This document shows positions 41,630-50,002 of a stretch of DNA of 54,292 nucleotides, piece after piece. Source of the stretch: a virus; the IMG/VR virus record IMGVR_UViG_3300046336_000175, positions 1 to 54,292 of that record; one strand, given 5' to 3'. The position numbers and the translations under genes are program-made. Numbering within the stretch: position 1 is the stretch's first letter; each line of letters begins with the position of its first letter. The notes under the pieces were generated by a model. It saw only the letters and a program-made list of their open reading frames with translations. It made no database searches and was not told where the DNA came from.

Positions 41630-41971
41630 TTAGATTGCCTTCCCACAGGGAATTGAAGTTAGTAATCGAGCAACAAGTAATTGTTCGTATTGATATTGTT
41701 GTAGTTTTGATGGAATGGTATCAGGGGTTTTGCCTACAAGACCCGTGACTATGTGTGTAGCGAGATCTGTAGACGAGAATTCAGAGGGTGGGCACAAACG
41801 TTTGGACGTCAACTGATCGTATACAATAGCTCCATCCATTATGCCCCGAGAATAAATTATAACTGTTGATGGATTAGATTGAATAAAACCCAGAATGTCT
41901 TCCATACTGGTACTGGATGCGCTAGTGACAGCAAGTGCTAAAAATATTGGTACAGTGAATTTAGTGAGCAT
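41630..41971 (-). CDS. Secreted Rap1a/Tai-like protein, 113 aa
   Basis: The ATG at 41971 gives a signal peptide (MLTKFTVPIFLALAVTSASS). The mature part fits the Rap1a/Tai fold: a helix, a GIMDGAIVYDQ segment, CPPSEFSSTDLATHIVTGLV and a C-terminal helix ending TSIPC, with the two cysteines placed to form a disulphide. This family includes periplasmic immunity proteins against type VI effectors and many plain periplasmic proteins. A TTG start at 42031 is also possible. Likely to act in the host periplasm (inference). Confidence 0.6.
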   Translation of the reverse strand: MLTKFTVPIFLALAVTSASSTSMEDILGFIQSNPSTVIIYSRGIMDGAIVYDQLTSKRLCPPSEFSSTDLATHIVTGLVGKTPDTIPSKLQQYQYEQLLVARLLTSIPCGKAI

Positions 41972-42031
41972 GTGGATGAAAAATGAAAATGGAGCAACAT
42001 TTAGTATAAGAATAAACCACTCTGGTCTCAA

Positions 42032-42463
42032 TCAACCGTTGTACAGATCAATTCCAGCAAGTTGATCCTCCAAATCATTCTCTTCGTCACTAATCTCAAA
42101 CTCTTCTTCTACCAAAAATGGCGCAAGTTTTTTCATAACATCAGCACTATACACAATATTTTTATTGATAGTCTGAATGTATGCTAGATACATTGGGTCT
42201 TGATTGAAGATAAATTTCAGAGTCTTGCCGTTGTACTTCCCAAACGTCAATTTATCCTTCCACCCAAGTGCGATCTCCTCGACAAACTTTTCTTTTGCAG
42301 CGCTTTTATTGGACTTATCCAAGCTAGGCGCAGACTTGGTAAGCACCTTGCGTACTTTTTTAAGCATAGGAACATCCGGCTTAGCAGGCTTCTCCAACTG
42401 CTTTCGGATCTGCTGCAATCTCGGTGTCGATTTAGGAAAACTGAGAGCTTGATTGAGAGTCAT
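42032..42463 (-). CDS. Protein with exodeoxyribonuclease X-like C-terminal module, 143 aa
   Basis: The N-terminal half is basic and helical (QALSFPKSTPRLQQIRKQLE...). Residues about 70-112 read LTFGKYNGKTLKFIFNQDPM followed by YLAYIQ, the small module found at the C-terminus of exonuclease X-like proteins (FGKYKG.....DP.YL.W), probably a nucleic-acid-binding unit. The C-terminus is acidic. No exonuclease active site is present, so it is a stand-alone module. Overlaps the upstream gene by 32 bases; ATG at 42463 has AAGG about ten bases before it. Confidence 0.7.
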   Translation of the reverse strand: MTLNQALSFPKSTPRLQQIRKQLEKPAKPDVPMLKKVRKVLTKSAPSLDKSNKSAAKEKFVEEIALGWKDKLTFGKYNGKTLKFIFNQDPMYLAYIQTINKNIVYSADVMKKLAPFLVEEEFEISDEENDLEDQLAGIDLYNG

Positions 42464-42797
42464 CTTTTGCACCTTGCCAGTATTGTTTACCCTTTTTCTC
42501 ATTGAGAGATGCACAAGCTACACAGATTACCGCATTTGGGCTTGCTTTCCAGACTAATTTATCACCAACCTCAACTTGCATCATCAGCGCCTTGACGCGC
42601 TGCATCGGAATATCCTCACCACACTGTTGACACTCTTGATCTTCTACGACATCAGCCGGGCAAGTAATACCGTCTAGTGTGATTAACTTAGCATTTACAC
42701 GGGCGATGGCTTGTTCACGTGTCCGTAGTTCAATCAGTTGAGCTTGCTCCTCTGCTTCGATAGGGACATCATATTCGATTGGTTCTTTATTTGACAT
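42432..42797 (-). CDS. DksA/TraR-type zinc-finger protein, 121 aa
   Basis: Residues about 50-95 contain CQQCGEDIPMQRVKAL and later AVICVACASLNE, a C-x2-C...C-x2-C zinc finger with the G-E/D-x-I-P..R landmark of TraR/DksA proteins. The N-terminal helix (residues 10-40) fits the short coiled coil of TraR-like proteins. TraR binds in the RNA polymerase secondary channel. A role in modulating host transcription is possible but unproved. A second TraR-like gene lies at 53733. Confidence 0.72.
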   Translation of the reverse strand: MSNKEPIEYDVPIEAEEQAQLIELRTREQAIARVNAKLITLDGITCPADVVEDQECQQCGEDIPMQRVKALMMQVEVGDKLVWKASPNAVICVACASLNEKKGKQYWQGAKDDSQSSSQFS

Positions 42798-42883
42798 TTT
42801 GGTTTACAGGGTTGGGATTTTAGATATACCCCAGATTGCTGGGGTATTTAATGTGTTGGTTAAATTTAATTGGGGTTTGGTAA

Positions 42884-43777
42884 TTAAGTACCAACAATAT
42901 TGTCCCAGAGGACATTTTGAATTCGATGAGAATATAAAAAGCCGTACTCCAAACACAGCTCAGCTACTTCACGAGCGACATCCGTCTGCTGTTGACCTGT
43001 ACATGCCATCGGCATTGCCCAGATTTGAGTGTCCTGAGGAATACCAGCTGCCCAGTATTCATCCATGGCTCTCAACACTTCATCAAATGACTCTCTCGTG
43101 TTCGTTACAACAAACTTGAAGTACTGATCGACTTGATTGATATTACGAATATTCATTTGATTTACCGCAATTTGTGGCTTAATTGCCTTACTCCACGGTT
43201 CACCACTGACTGACAACTTTGGAGAATTACTCCACGTCCAACGCCGGGAGGCATCTTCGCTCAACCATTCGTCGATTTGCTGAGTGAATGATTCTTTGAA
43301 TGGGACAGCACAGTTGGTCTCCATCAGGATGTGTTGACAACCAGACATAGCCGGATCACGAAAAATTTCATGTAGCCACTTCCACTGCATCGTGGGCTCC
43401 CCGCCTGTAATACTGAAAATAACTGGTAGATTAGTTTTCGGGTGCAGCCAACTTTGGTGCGGCAATTTACTGACTAGTTCGGCAGCAAGTTCAGAGCCGG
43501 TCATCTTAGCCCACGTGTGCCGAAATTCCGGCGAAACGGAATACTGCGAATCACATCCTGCGCTAATGAATGGCATGGCTTTGATGTTACTATAATCACT
43601 TGGATTGAACGTCAACGTCGCATAACCATTGGCGGTTACTTGGTTATCAGGATTATTAAATTTTGGACATTTGAAATTACAGACTGCTAATCTAGCATAT
43701 ACTGTCGGGTGGAACGTATACTTAGACTCGCCTTCAAGAGACATAAATACCTCGCTTACTTCAAAAACATTACTCAT
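42884..43777 (-). CDS. QueE-like radical SAM protein with displaced third Cys
   Basis: QueE makes 7-carboxy-7-deazaguanine, the entry to queuosine and to 7-deazaguanine DNA modification. Numbering from the ATG: VFMSLEGES (10-18), PTVYARLAVCNFKC (24-37) with Cys33 and Cys37, then PKFNNPDN where the third cluster Cys is expected, and about 35 residues later AGCDSQYS (73-80), which looks like the canonical CDT.Y with Cys75. SAM-binding TGGEPT is at 124-129. So the motif is C-x3-C-x37-C. I recall the same CNFxCxxFNN form in other phage proteins. AAGAAAGG precedes the start. Confidence 0.75.
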   Translation of the reverse strand: MSNVFEVSEVFMSLEGESKYTFHPTVYARLAVCNFKCPKFNNPDNQVTANGYATLTFNPSDYSNIKAMPFISAGCDSQYSVSPEFRHTWAKMTGSELAAELVSKLPHQSWLHPKTNLPVIFSITGGEPTMQWKWLHEIFRDPAMSGCQHILMETNCAVPFKESFTQQIDEWLSEDASRRWTWSNSPKLSVSGEPWSKAIKPQIAVNQMNIRNINQVDQYFKFVVTNTRESFDEVLRAMDEYWAAGIPQDTQIWAMPMACTGQQQTDVAREVAELCLEYGFLYSHRIQNVLWDNIVGT

Positions 43778-43840
43778 TTAGATTGCCTTTCTTATTAACA
43801 GACAGTAATCTTACACTCAAATAACTTTGTCGCCAACAGT

Positions 43841-46102
43841 ATGACACACATCCCCAATTTTACCAATATATTAGAAGAATATAAAACAACGAAAACAACG
43901 CATTTACCCAAGAAATACCCCGAAGCATATGAGTACATTGTAGATGCTACTAAATTTCTGCCTCCGGGAGTTTCTTCTACACAACGATTGTGGCATTTTT
44001 GGAATAGTTGCTTTGCCATACCAAAATGTGCAAATTGCGCTAATGGTGTGAAATGGGATATTGTCACACAAACCTACAGGAAATTTTGTGGGATGACTTG
44101 CTCCGCCCGCTGGATCGCCGCTCAGAAGGCTCCACTACACGGGAAACCACCAATGTGTTCTGTGCCATCTTGCAATAAACCAGTAATATGGACATCAGTG
44201 GGTGGTAGGTGGCGAACGACGTGCTCAGTAGAGTGTGCGGCAAGTACACGACAAAACGTTGTGTGTAGCGAATCACAAGTTAGGTTGGTCCTTGCTTCAT
44301 TGGATTCAAAGTTTGACATGCGTACTTTTGCACCAAAGTATCGAGCTGAGTATAACAAAATCAAAGATATGACTAAGCACCTTCCGGAAGCTTATCAGCT
44401 AAAAGAGCGAATTTACTGGGTTCGAACTGGGCGAGATTACGTAGCCAATCAGCGCGATACTCACAAAAAGACAAAAGAGGATAAACTAGCAAAGACCCAC
44501 GAACGAAAGCAGTGCGAAGTGGAGAAGAAGCGGTTAGCCCAATCAGTTAAAAAGACTGATCGAGAGCTGGCAAGGGATGCTAAGATTCGGCCGACGGGGC
44601 CGGCGCGGTGTTGTGGTGTATGCAATGCTACAGAAGTGTTGTGGAGTAGCAACAAGGCAACATTCTTACTCTGGTGCTCACCCACGTGCCGAAGCAGGCG
44701 TCCTGAGGTGGAAGCAAAAAGATTGGCCACGTGCGTAGAGAAGTATGGAGATATTACGTCTGCGAGAAATTCAGATGTTAAGCAACGTAAAAATGAAACC
44801 TGTTTAGCTAGATATGGAGCAATCACACCTTTACACGATCCCATTATATCCAAGAACATTCGAGCTCACATGTTGGAAAATTATGGTAGCGAACACGCTG
44901 GTTCTAGCCCCATAATCCAAGCCAAAGTTAAGTCTACTTTAGCAGACAAATATGGTGTTTCAAATTTTGGGGAAATCCGAAAGGTGGCGGCGGTGTTACA
45001 GCGTGCCCAGAAGACCAGGATCGATAGGTGGTGGCCGAACCGGATGGAGAACATGTCTGATCAAATAACTCCCGAATATGAAGTTGGTGATTACACTCAC
45101 CGAACAGAACTAATGCCGTACAAGTGTGTCGATTGTAGTACTGGTTTCTTATCAATGTTAATGGATGGTAGTACCCCAAGATGTCAGACATGTTATCCAC
45201 TGTTCGGAGGTAGAAGTAGAAAGGAAAAGCAGATTACGGAACACTTGACAACAAATCACATCAAATTTGTTGAAAATACCAGAAAAATAATAGCGCCCCG
45301 CGAGCTGGACGTGTTTATTCCAGATAAATCAGTAGCTATAGAGTTTAATGGATTATTTTGGCACAGTGTAAACAACTACACGAAAATTGATGCTGGGTAT
45401 CACCTAAACAAGACACTAGCGTGCGAAGCAGCAGGTGTCCAGCTACTCCACGTGTTTGAAGATGAATGGGACAATAAATCGGATATTGTTAAATCGGTGA
45501 TCAATGCTAAATTAGGAATGTTTGAAGTTAGGATATATGCTCGTAAGTGCCAGGTAGTGCAACTAACGGCTGCTGAGTGTAATCAATTTTTAGTTGCCAA
45601 CCACATTCAAGGGGCAGATTTAAGTTCTGTCCGATTGGGACTGATGTACGACAACAAACTAACAGCTGTAATGACTTTTGGTAAATCGAGGTTTAACAAA
45701 AATTATGAGTATGAAATGTATAGATTTTGCACAAAACTCAACACACAAATCGTCGGTGGTGCTGCTAAACTACTATCACACTTTTCAACTCAGTACAAAC
45801 CCACCAGCATAATATCATACGCCGATAGACGTTACTCAACAGGAGGGTTGTACAACGCTCTCGGATTCACGCGGTTGCACTCCAGCAAACCAGCATATCA
45901 ATACGTCAAATCCACTAAAGGGGATGGTGGGAATTACACAAGGCGATTTAACCGCACCCAGTTCCAAAAACACAAGTTATCGAAAGTGCTGAGTGTATTC
46001 GATCCCAACCTCACAGAGGCGGTCAATATGCACAATAACGGATACCACAAAATATATGATTGTGGTACTCACGTATTTGTCAAAACATTTGTTATTCCTT
46101 AG
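43841..46102 (+). CDS. Large homing-endonuclease-like protein, 753 aa
   Basis: Gene on the + strand inside the - strand block. The N-terminal half has several Cys-rich zinc-finger-like parts (CANCANG/CGMTC, CSVPSCNKP/CSVEC, CGVCNATE/CSPTC) and then repeats of the YG-x-(I/V)-x6-S/D-x2-(V/I)-x-(Q/A)K type (VEKYGDITSARNSDVKQRK, LARYGAITPLHDPIISKN, LADKYGVSNFGEIRKV), likely DNA-binding. A nuclease core follows with RELDVFIPDKSVAIEFNGLF then WHS (about residues 484-508), like Vsr-type enzymes. The C-terminal 200 residues (NHIQGADLSSVRLGLMYDNK, SYADRRYSTGGLY..LGF) form a GNAT-like domain often found in such phage proteins. No Shine-Dalgarno; its own terminator follows. Confidence 0.75.
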   Translation: MTHIPNFTNILEEYKTTKTTHLPKKYPEAYEYIVDATKFLPPGVSSTQRLWHFWNSCFAIPKCANCANGVKWDIVTQTYRKFCGMTCSARWIAAQKAPLHGKPPMCSVPSCNKPVIWTSVGGRWRTTCSVECAASTRQNVVCSESQVRLVLASLDSKFDMRTFAPKYRAEYNKIKDMTKHLPEAYQLKERIYWVRTGRDYVANQRDTHKKTKEDKLAKTHERKQCEVEKKRLAQSVKKTDRELARDAKIRPTGPARCCGVCNATEVLWSSNKATFLLWCSPTCRSRRPEVEAKRLATCVEKYGDITSARNSDVKQRKNETCLARYGAITPLHDPIISKNIRAHMLENYGSEHAGSSPIIQAKVKSTLADKYGVSNFGEIRKVAAVLQRAQKTRIDRWWPNRMENMSDQITPEYEVGDYTHRTELMPYKCVDCSTGFLSMLMDGSTPRCQTCYPLFGGRSRKEKQITEHLTTNHIKFVENTRKIIAPRELDVFIPDKSVAIEFNGLFWHSVNNYTKIDAGYHLNKTLACEAAGVQLLHVFEDEWDNKSDIVKSVINAKLGMFEVRIYARKCQVVQLTAAECNQFLVANHIQGADLSSVRLGLMYDNKLTAVMTFGKSRFNKNYEYEMYRFCTKLNTQIVGGAAKLLSHFSTQYKPTSIISYADRRYSTGGLYNALGFTRLHSSKPAYQYVKSTKGDGGNYTRRFNRTQFQKHKLSKVLSVFDPNLTEAVNMHNNGYHKIYDCGTHVFVKTFVIP

Positions 46103-46107
46103 TGAGA

Positions 46108-46131
46108 AAAAAGGCCCTTGGGGGCCTTTTT
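46108..46131. terminator. Intrinsic terminator after the homing-endonuclease gene
   Basis: AAAAAGGCCC (46108-46117) pairs with GGGCCTTTTT (46122-46131), with a four-base loop. It follows the + strand stop codon by five bases and would also stop - strand transcription from the next gene. Confidence 0.85.
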
Positions 46132-46140
46132 CATATTGGT

Positions 46141-46395
46141 TCATAGTGGTTTAATTGATGGTAATTGTCCAGGTTGTTGTGGTGGAAGTTGTGGCCCGAT
46201 CACCGGACTATTACCTGGTTTACCAAATTGCACAGAAGAGTTCCCATTCCTATTGGTAGCATGTATTGTATCGATTAGTGCAGTTGTCAGCAACGCAATA
46301 TGCTCATACAAATTGTTCAAATTTGCAGCATCTTTCTGACACCTCTCCCAAGATGTATCTAGTCGTGCCTGTAATTTCTTGATGTCAATTGCCAT
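46141..46395 (-). CDS. Small hypothetical protein, 84 aa
   Basis: Residues 1-50 form a helix with heptad character (IKKLQARLDTSWERCQKDAA, LYEHIALLTTALIDTI), and the rest is a Pro/Gln/Gly-rich tail (PQLPPQQPGQLPSIKP). It overlaps the exonuclease gene by 11 bases. Possibly an accessory of the replication genes upstream; no family is recognised. Confidence 0.6.
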   Translation of the reverse strand: MAIDIKKLQARLDTSWERCQKDAANLNNLYEHIALLTTALIDTIHATNRNGNSSVQFGKPGNSPVIGPQLPPQQPGQLPSIKPL

Positions 46396-47404
46396 CTTTA
46401 TACCCTCCTGCGAATAGGGGCCTGAAGTTTTTCAGATCCTCGACTATTCTATTCAACTTATGTTTTGTACAAAACGCTGAAATCTTCCAGAAATTATAAG
46501 TTCGAGTTCGGTTCAAGTCTTCATTAATTGTAGTATGAATGAGGTCTCGAATGAATTCTGGTTGGCGAGTCAGATCCATCAACAACATATTTTCTTCTAA
46601 TAACTGACTGACGATTACTTTGGGTGGCAATTCATCTGTTGGCTCTGCACCTTCTAGTAGCAACTCTCGTGTTGCTGACCCACCCAGGTGGACTACAGAT
46701 TCACTCATCAAATTTGCCATCTCATATGCATCGGAGTACGCCTTCTTCAGCCGTGTTGCTCTAATACCGGGCAATATATTAAGGATGTTATCAGCCTTAT
46801 CACCCCGCATTGCCTTTTCAAACAGAAAGTATTTCGGATCATCACACTCAATTATCTTACCTGAGGTAAAATTACAAATAGACGTAGTAGTTGTCGTCAA
46901 CTGAGTCATATCAGAATCATTAGTCATGATGATATTGATTTCATTGGGAAACATCTGGACAAAACCAGCGATGCAGTCGTCTGCTTCCAGCTTGTCCGCC
47001 GCGAGTGTAATAATTCCCGTTTCTTTACGTAGCATTTCTTCAAACTGTACCATATGATCAATTAGATCAGCAAATTCTTTTGCTTGTGTCGGTGTCTGAT
47101 TCTGCCGTCTCTGTCCTTTGTATGGCAGTTGGGAAAGCGCAGCGCTTGACTTCATGTATAATTTGCGCCAATTGTTTGGCCTATCGAAGCAGGCCACCAC
47201 CCGCTTTGGTCGGAACTCTCTACAGTATTTGTTCATTGATTGGATAGCGGCGTGCATTGCGATCCCAACTCCTCCATCCTCGGGGGGAGTATCATCTAGG
47301 AAGTTGGAGCGCCGGTAGCTCGGAACCTTCTTGGACGCATGAAAGGTCCGGTAGATCATACCGGACACGTCGAATATCAAATTGTCTACACGGTTAGTCG
47401 TCAT
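46385..47404 (-). CDS. FEN-family 5'-3' exonuclease / RNase H-like
   Basis: Removes RNA primers and flaps during lagging-strand synthesis, as T4 RNase H does. The 339 residues (T4 RNase H: 305) show Asp12 in NLIFDVSGMIYR, RVVACFDRP (68-76), EADDCIAG (140-147), IIMTNDSDMTQL (158-169) and the helix-hairpin MRGDKADNILNILPGIR (199-215). All acidic positions expected for the two-metal site seem present. It is coupled to neighbours by short overlaps and lies close to the sliding-clamp gene. T5-type flap exonuclease naming would fit equally. Confidence 0.85.
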   Translation of the reverse strand: MTTNRVDNLIFDVSGMIYRTFHASKKVPSYRRSNFLDDTPPEDGGVGIAMHAAIQSMNKYCREFRPKRVVACFDRPNNWRKLYMKSSAALSQLPYKGQRRQNQTPTQAKEFADLIDHMVQFEEMLRKETGIITLAADKLEADDCIAGFVQMFPNEINIIMTNDSDMTQLTTTTTSICNFTSGKIIECDDPKYFLFEKAMRGDKADNILNILPGIRATRLKKAYSDAYEMANLMSESVVHLGGSATRELLLEGAEPTDELPPKVIVSQLLEENMLLMDLTRQPEFIRDLIHTTINEDLNRTRTYNFWKISAFCTKHKLNRIVEDLKNFRPLFAGGYKDGN

Positions 47405-47868
47405 AGTGGCATGTGTGGGTAATGTTTTGCGATGTAAAAATCAGGTGAAAGATTTCCGATGGCATGAAGATAGTTAATCAACCCCGAAATCTGGATCTCA
47501 GCACATTCGCTGATGTGGTGTGCGTTGGCGATTGTCATGTACTTAAACTGACAATCGAAGGGCCCATTGGTATAAATGAACCCAAGAGCGCACAGAGGGT
47601 CTAGGTCCAGATCGAGTGCTTGACTATAATCACCTGTGTTAAAATACAGCTGTGAATCACTTTCGTTGTCGGCGTGAATATGGATTGAACATGAAGAATC
47701 CTCCTGGTCACAGGCTGTCCCGACCGTCCAATGAGGGACTTCAGAGCTGATGATTGATCGATATCGGGTAAAATAATCGTATGGAGTATTAATCGATTCG
47801 TCTATGTACTCAGGGTGGATCAGATTACCAAGACTAGCGTTCCACACATTAAAAATATCATTACTCAT
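47401..47868 (-). CDS. Hypothetical protein, 155 aa
   Basis: ATG at 47868 overlaps the preceding gene's end (ATGAGTAA), so it is preferred over one nine codons earlier. The sequence contains several His residues (SIHIHADNES, IANAHHISECAEI, AKHYPHMPL) and acidic stretches, and could bind metal. Between two replication genes, but no known function and no family recognised. Confidence 0.6.
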   Translation of the reverse strand: MSNDIFNVWNASLGNLIHPEYIDESINTPYDYFTRYRSIISSEVPHWTVGTACDQEDSSCSIHIHADNESDSQLYFNTGDYSQALDLDLDPLCALGFIYTNGPFDCQFKYMTIANAHHISECAEIQISGLINYLHAIGNLSPDFYIAKHYPHMPL

Positions 47869-48286
47869 ATTCGGTGCTATTCCCTGTACCTTCACTCATT
47901 TGGCGATGGAGGGCGACCAACCAGGAGTTCACAATTGCGTAGTCAGTAATTCCTGTGAACCCTTTTGACCGCAATTCTTTAATAAATGCATCATTCCAAT
48001 CGAGTTGCAGTCCCAGACCTTTGTCGCTATCATAACTATCCGATTGAATCTCTACCCACGGGGCCGGTCCATTTTTCTTTGAAGACCGCTCAGCAGCAAT
48101 CCTTTCAGCTTCGGCTTTCTTATCAGCGGCGAGGGCCGTTGCCATATCAGCATTGGCTTTTCGTACTTGCTCAGCAATCTCAGCTCTCAATGTTCTGTAA
48201 CACAGAACTAATTGGTCCTCAAAAGATGTCTGGAGCGCATCCAGCTCTTGACGAAGTGACAACAGGTCTTTGAATTTACTAATCAT
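47861..48286 (-). CDS. Hypothetical protein, helical N-terminus, 141 aa
   Basis: Residues 1-70 are a coiled-coil-like helix (LLSLRQELDALQTSF, KANADMATALAADKKAEAER). Then PAPWVEIQSDSYDSDKGLGL, LDWNDAFIKELRSKGFTG, which as I recall recurs in other T4-like phage proteins of unknown function. It overlaps the sliding-clamp gene by four bases and the next gene by eight, so it is probably co-expressed with replication genes. Confidence 0.65.
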   Translation of the reverse strand: MISKFKDLLSLRQELDALQTSFEDQLVLCYRTLRAEIAEQVRKANADMATALAADKKAEAERIAAERSSKKNGPAPWVEIQSDSYDSDKGLGLQLDWNDAFIKELRSKGFTGITDYAIVNSWLVALHRQMSEGTGNSTEYE

Positions 48287-49002
48287 CTGTTTTTGATATC
48301 CATTAAAAATATTTGTGCAGAGATATTATCTGTTTTTACGTTTGTTGCCAACTGACCATTCACCGTCAACTTACATTCGAATACATCGTCAGGTGAGAAC
48401 CCTCGCTGAGACTGTTTAAGTTTCAACAAACCATTCAGGTGAGCTACAGAGTAAGTGTATGTAAAATCTGCGGTTGTTGTAGTGATACTTGGATCTAACA
48501 TAAGACTAAAAGCTTCAGACTCACTAGATCCTGATGCAGTAATTACTGAGTCCACACTTTTAAAAATTAGGAACTTGGTGTCGATGATGCGCGCCCCTTT
48601 CACTAGTTCTGCTAAGTCAGTAACAGACATATCTAGCATATGGGCAAATTTGCCTGTGAACGCTTTTGGCAAACGAGTAGTCAACTTATCATTAGCAAGT
48701 TTGAAGTCCAATGAACTCCTACCTGATTTCAATTTGATTGAGGTCGGTTTACCTTGGTTATTTTCCATGATCTCAACAGATGTTGCTGGTTGAGCAAGTC
48801 GCTGCTCGAGTACCTTCAGGCGAACTAGGCCAAGTGGTGGCCCCACGTAAGCTGTAGACATATCAAAGAAAATGACGAGGGTCGGTACTTCATCTACAGC
48901 CACGGTGTGGCTAGGAGACAACAAGAGTGTTTCTATCTCAAATACTTTTGTAAATCCGGCTACCGTTCGAATTGCATTGATCGAATTATTGTCTAGTTTC
49001 AT
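48283..49002 (-). CDS. 45: Sliding clamp, T4 gp45-like candidate
   Basis: The trimeric clamp holds the polymerase on DNA and, in T4, also activates late transcription. The 239 residues (T4: 228) start MKLDNNSINAIRTVAGFTKV, resembling MKLSKDTTALLKNFATIN of gp45. Two halves with similar secondary structure are apparent (residues 1-115 and 116-239). FTYTYSVAHLNGLLKLKQSQ (about 180-200) corresponds to the loop before the second-domain helix. Unlike in T4, it lies on the other strand far from gp44/gp62. The match is by eye and moderately sure. Confidence 0.6.
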   Translation of the reverse strand: MKLDNNSINAIRTVAGFTKVFEIETLLLSPSHTVAVDEVPTLVIFFDMSTAYVGPPLGLVRLKVLEQRLAQPATSVEIMENNQGKPTSIKLKSGRSSLDFKLANDKLTTRLPKAFTGKFAHMLDMSVTDLAELVKGARIIDTKFLIFKSVDSVITASGSSESEAFSLMLDPSITTTTADFTYTYSVAHLNGLLKLKQSQRGFSPDDVFECKLTVNGQLATNVKTDNISAQIFLMDIKNR

Positions 49003-49609
49003 TTGTATTGATTATGTGAGAAATGTGTGTGACTACGGTGTCTGATAGTAACACCTCCATGTGATTGCAATCAACATGAACATACTCGGGGTGTACCAGT
49101 GCCTGTTGAGATGCTTGCGTGACGACCCCATCATTCGGTGGTACCCACCGTGAGTGGAGTCCCTTTGTTGTAACGAAACTCGTCACTGAGACTCCGGGGT
49201 CACACTGCAGATCTCGAATCAGTGAATTTGTTGGGGTGATATGTTTAAACACTCGGGGTGCATTTATTCCATATCGCAGAAACGATGCTGCTTTGCTTCC
49301 GCCTAGTGGACTACCAACAGTGAATACGTGGCTGATAGGTTTGTGATCATATTCACTTTGTGCCATGCACGCCCAGAGAGCTACATTGCCACCAAGTGAG
49401 TGCCCGATCACATAAACTGGTTGACCTATTTTAGCATTGATTAAAATAAACTCATACAATTCATGACCTACCTCATCTGTCGGGCGATTCCAATCATAAC
49501 AAAATGTGTGTTCCTCATACTCACTCAACACTAACTTGTAGTAATTAAGTGTCATGGTTTCTTGTGAAGCAAATGCTCCGTGTACATATACGATTGCGGG
49601 TTTGATCAT
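48986..49609 (-). CDS. Alpha/beta hydrolase (lipase-like), 207 aa
   Basis: Residues about 4-15 read PAIVYVHGAFAS (the HG oxyanion motif), and VYVIGHSLGGNVALWA holds the nucleophilic Ser in GHSLGG (about residue 77). A possible acidic residue is in PPNDGVVT, and His in DCNHMEVLL completes the triad. No signal peptide, so it acts in the cytoplasm unless it is a virion part. Substrate unknown. An earlier GTG start (49669) is possible. Overlaps the clamp gene by 17 bases. Confidence 0.8.
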   Translation of the reverse strand: MIKPAIVYVHGAFASQETMTLNYYKLVLSEYEEHTFCYDWNRPTDEVGHELYEFILINAKIGQPVYVIGHSLGGNVALWACMAQSEYDHKPISHVFTVGSPLGGSKAASFLRYGINAPRVFKHITPTNSLIRDLQCDPGVSVTSFVTTKGLHSRWVPPNDGVVTQASQQALVHPEYVHVDCNHMEVLLSDTVVTHISHIINTNETRQ

Positions 49610-49678
49610 TGGGTTGGGGTTGCTGGGTTCGCGGGAATGACCCCCAGTGCAAAAGCACAGTGGGAGCACAGTGAAGTG

Positions 49679-50002
49679 TTATTTAGCCTTTGAAAACCAA
49701 CCGACTTTGCCATTCTCAATTTCTTTTGTATCTTCATACGGCCCTGTTCGTTTACGGTACCACTCATCCTTACACGATTCGAGCATTCCAATTATGGAAT
49801 TATGTTCTGAGTAGGTCAGTGGCGAACCTCGGTCGTAGGTACCAGCAATCATGCGAGTAGTAATGTAGTTGAGTACTCCAGGCAATTGAAGTTCAGTGTG
49901 GTTATTTGCACCGTGCGCACCTGTCACAGCAATTGTGTGATCAATGAGTGCGTCGATGTGCATGTCGAGTTGATTGCGTAATTCTTTTTTAATGTATGGC
50001 AT
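49679..50002 (-). CDS. Conserved T4-like phage protein (MPYIKKE family), 107 aa
   Basis: Begins MPYIKKELRNQLDMHIDALI and has LNYITTRMIAG, NSIIGMLESCKDEWYRKRTG, PYEDTKEIENGKVG. This set of landmarks is common to a small-protein family of T4-like phages without known function (possibly DUF6899, from memory). Mostly helical, soluble. Overlaps the SmpB-like gene by 14 bases. Confidence 0.7.
   Translation of the reverse strand: MPYIKKELRNQLDMHIDALIDHTIAVTGAHGANNHTELQLPGVLNYITTRMIAGTYDRGSPLTYSEHNSIIGMLESCKDEWYRKRTGPYEDTKEIENGKVGWFSKAK

Noticed and set aside
44415-44440. GGTTCGAAC sequence resembling a tRNA T-arm
   Set aside because: It is inside the homing-endonuclease coding region, with no acceptor, D or anticodon stems around it.
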